Positions 41,818 through 43,680 of a stretch of 43,680 nucleotides of DNA are shown here, in pieces (the first letter of the stretch is position 1; every line of letters starts with the position of its first letter). This DNA is from Novosphingobium sp. FSW06-99. Its GTDB lineage: Bacteria > Pseudomonadota > Alphaproteobacteria > Sphingomonadales > Sphingomonadaceae. The notes below the pieces were generated by a model, which did not search any database, was not told the origin of the DNA, and saw nothing but the letters and a program-made list of their open reading frames with translations. A program made the translations under genes and the position numbers. The stretch spans positions 1-43,680 of the forward strand of contig NZ_KQ954269.1 in the NCBI RefSeq assembly GCF_001519065.1, written 5' to 3'.

Positions 41818-42882
41818 ATGGCGCCCGGTGACCACGCGGCCACCGGGCCCACCAGCGACATGGCAGACAATTCCTCCGGACTGTTCGGCCCGCCGGTACC
41901 CGACGTGCCCGTCACCAGCCTGTCGCCAGAGGCGCGTCGGCAACTGGCACTGCGCCTGCTCGACCAGTTCGATGCCACGCGGTTGCGCGCGCGATCGCGG
42001 CGCCGGGTGGTGCGGGTAGTGCGCCGGGTATGGGCCGGGGTGATCAACGACGGCACCATCCATGCCGGCAACTTTGCCTATATGGTTCTGATTTCGCTGT
42101 TCCCGTTCTGCATCACCGCCGCCGCGCTGTTTTCGCTGGTGGGCGAAGCAAGCGAGCGCGGCGCCGCGATCGGCACGGTGCTGGCAGCCCTGCCCCCCGA
42201 TGTCGCCAGCGTGCTGGGCCCGGTGGCGCGCAAAGTGCTGGCCGCGCGTACCGGATCGCTGCTGTGGATCGGTGGCGCGGTCGGGTTGTGGACCGTGGGC
42301 AGCCTGGTTGAAACCATCCGCGACATGCTGCGCCGTGCCTATGGCACGCCGATCACCAGGGCCTATTGGGTGCGGCGGCTCGGCTCGACCGGGCTGATCA
42401 TCGCCTCGGTCGTGCTGATCCTGCTGGCGATCACCGTGCAAGTCGCGCTGGGCGCCACGCTGGAGGCGCTGTTTGCGCTGGCGCCCGAATTGCACGGGTG
42501 GATTGCCGGGCTGACGCTGTCGCGATTTGCGCCCGCGCCTTTGCTGTTTGGTGCCTTGTGGGTGCTGTTTGTCAGCCTCAGCCCCGGCGCCTATGGCGCC
42601 GCGCGCTATCCCAAATGGCCGGGCGCGCTGTTTGTGACCGCATGGTGGCAAGGGATCGCCATCCTCTTGCCAAAGCTGTTGCGCTATCTTTTTACCTACG
42701 ATCTGACGTACGGCAGCATGGCTGGCGTGATGATCGCGCTTTTCTTTTTCTGGCTGGTCGGCTTAGGGATGGTGATAGGAGCCGAACTTAACGCCGCGCT
42801 GGCCGAAACGCCGGAAGAGCACGATGTGGTAAGCCAGGCCGATACAATGTTGACTGATTTCAAGCGAACCGAGGGCGCATGA
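41818..42882 (+). CDS. YihY/BrkB-family membrane protein
   Basis: A 354-residue inner-membrane protein, once called ribonuclease BN, of unknown function. Six hydrophobic helices with NFAYMVLISLFPFCITAAAL, LWTVGSLVETIRDMLRRAYG, WWQGIAILLPKLLRYLF and the signature TYGSMAGVMIALFFFWLVGL, MVIGAELNAAL. A second in-frame ATG at 41860 would remove 14 residues. Its stop overlaps the fabI start (ATGA), so the order dnaJ-yihY-fabI is an operon. Confidence 0.9.
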   Translation: MAPGDHAATGPTSDMADNSSGLFGPPVPDVPVTSLSPEARRQLALRLLDQFDATRLRARSRRRVVRVVRRVWAGVINDGTIHAGNFAYMVLISLFPFCITAAALFSLVGEASERGAAIGTVLAALPPDVASVLGPVARKVLAARTGSLLWIGGAVGLWTVGSLVETIRDMLRRAYGTPITRAYWVRRLGSTGLIIASVVLILLAITVQVALGATLEALFALAPELHGWIAGLTLSRFAPAPLLFGALWVLFVSLSPGAYGAARYPKWPGALFVTAWWQGIAILLPKLLRYLFTYDLTYGSMAGVMIALFFFWLVGLGMVIGAELNAALAETPEEHDVVSQADTMLTDFKRTEGA

Positions 42883-43680
42883 CCGGACTGATGGAGGGAA
42901 AGCGAGGCCTGATCATGGGCCTGGCCAATGACAAGTCGCTGGCCTGGGGAATTGCCAAGCGACTGCACGAAGCAGGAGCGGAACTGGCGTTTTCGTACCA
43001 GGGCGAAGCGTTGGAAAAGCGCGTGCGTCCTCTGGCGGCAAGCCTGGGCAGCGATTTCCTGATCCCGTGCGACGTGTCCGATATGGACGCGCTGGATGCC
43101 ACATTCGCCACGCTGGCCGAACGCTGGCCGACGATCGATTTCATCGTCCACGCCATCGGCTATTCGGACAAGAACCAGTTGCGCGGGCGCTATTACGACA
43201 CCACGCTCGACAACTTTCTGATGACGATGAACATTTCCGCCTACAGCCTGGTGGCGGTGACCAAGCGCGCGCTGCCGCTGATGACGCAGGGCGGATCGAT
43301 CCTGACGCTGACGTATTACGGCTCGGAAAAGGTCGTGCCGCATTACAACGTGATGGGCGTCGCCAAGGCCGCGCTGGAGGCCAGCGTGCGCTATCTGGCC
43401 AACGACTGCGGCCCGGCGGGCGTGCGCGTCAATGCTATTTCGGCGGGGCCGATCAAAACCCTGGCAGCCAGCGGGATCGGCGATTTCCGCTATATCCTCA
43501 AATGGAACGAGCTCAATTCGCCGCTGCGCCGCAATGTCACGATCGAGGATGTTGGCGGGTCCGGGCTCTATTTTCTGTCAGACCTGTCGTCGGGCGTGAC
43601 CGGCGAAGTGCACCATGTCGATGGCGGGTATCACACCGTCGGCATGAAGCAGGAAGACGCGCCCGACATCGCGCTGGGCT
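42879..43680 (+). CDS. fabI: Enoyl-[acyl-carrier-protein] reductase (NADH), 3' end missing
   Basis: The last reductive step of fatty acid elongation. 267 residues are visible and the frame is still open at the right edge; FabI proteins are about 260-275 residues, so nearly all is present. Rossmann start KRGLIMGLANDKSLAWGIAK, the catalytic Tyr156 and Lys163 (HYNVMGVAK) at the same numbering as in the E. coli enzyme, and the substrate loop ISAGPIKTLAASGIGDF. HAIGYSDK holds the Gly of the triclosan-contact strand, suggesting a drug-sensitive type. Coupled to the preceding membrane protein gene by ATGA. Confidence 0.95.
   Translation, partial: MTGLMEGKRGLIMGLANDKSLAWGIAKRLHEAGAELAFSYQGEALEKRVRPLAASLGSDFLIPCDVSDMDALDATFATLAERWPTIDFIVHAIGYSDKNQLRGRYYDTTLDNFLMTMNISAYSLVAVTKRALPLMTQGGSILTLTYYGSEKVVPHYNVMGVAKAALEASVRYLANDCGPAGVRVNAISAGPIKTLAASGIGDFRYILKWNELNSPLRRNVTIEDVGGSGLYFLSDLSSGVTGEVHHVDGGYHTVGMKQEDAPDIALG

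Overview
The window is a GC-rich (by eye about 65%) chromosomal segment of an alphaproteobacterium, most likely a sphingomonad (Novosphingobium/Sphingomonas type). This is inferred from the protein families present: a UrcA-family secreted protein, isoquinoline-1-oxidoreductase-like molybdenum enzymes, the hflK-hflC-degP order and a FabI-type enoyl reductase. No rRNA, tRNA, CRISPR array or prophage was seen.

Region 1 (1-4.6 kb) looks like accessory DNA. It holds the C-terminal part of a serine recombinase, two small unknown ORFs, and a copper-export operon (copA then cueR) on the minus strand with a CueR-type promoter. Region 2 (4.6-9.5 kb) is a detoxification cluster. One TetR regulator faces GST, tautomerase and succinate-semialdehyde dehydrogenase genes; a second TetR regulator shares an almost identical palindromic operator with the promoter of a downstream NTF2-like gene. 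Region 3 (9.7-13.4 kb) has an unrecognised glycosyltransferase-like protein, an aldo/keto reductase and a divergent LysR regulator.

Region 4 (13.5-24.3 kb) carries a chemoreceptor, then a long run of minus-strand genes: metallophosphoesterase, acetylpolyamine-amidohydrolase-like deacetylase coupled to an amino acid/polyamine permease, a membrane diguanylate cyclase without I-site, and iorA-iorB. A UrcA-family gene with a hairpin-rich leader and an HxlR regulator follow. Region 5 (24.4-32.2 kb) is cell-envelope and protein quality control: a possible small RNA with a strong terminator, a secreted unknown, msrB, a class A penicillin-binding protein, a SnoaL-like protein, and the operon hflK-hflC-degP ending in a 22-bp perfect hairpin.

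Region 6 (32.3-37.5 kb) has mrp translationally coupled to a lone molybdopterin-binding subunit, then hemH. Between hemH and a convergent dihydrofolate-reductase-like gene sits a 303-bp nested inverted-repeat element whose outer ends supply the stop codons of both genes. This is the most unusual structure in the window. Region 7 (37.5 kb to the end) has a small membrane protein, a beta-lactamase-like lipoprotein, pdxH with a CDF metal exporter, dnaJ/cbpA, a YihY/BrkB protein, and fabI running off the right edge.
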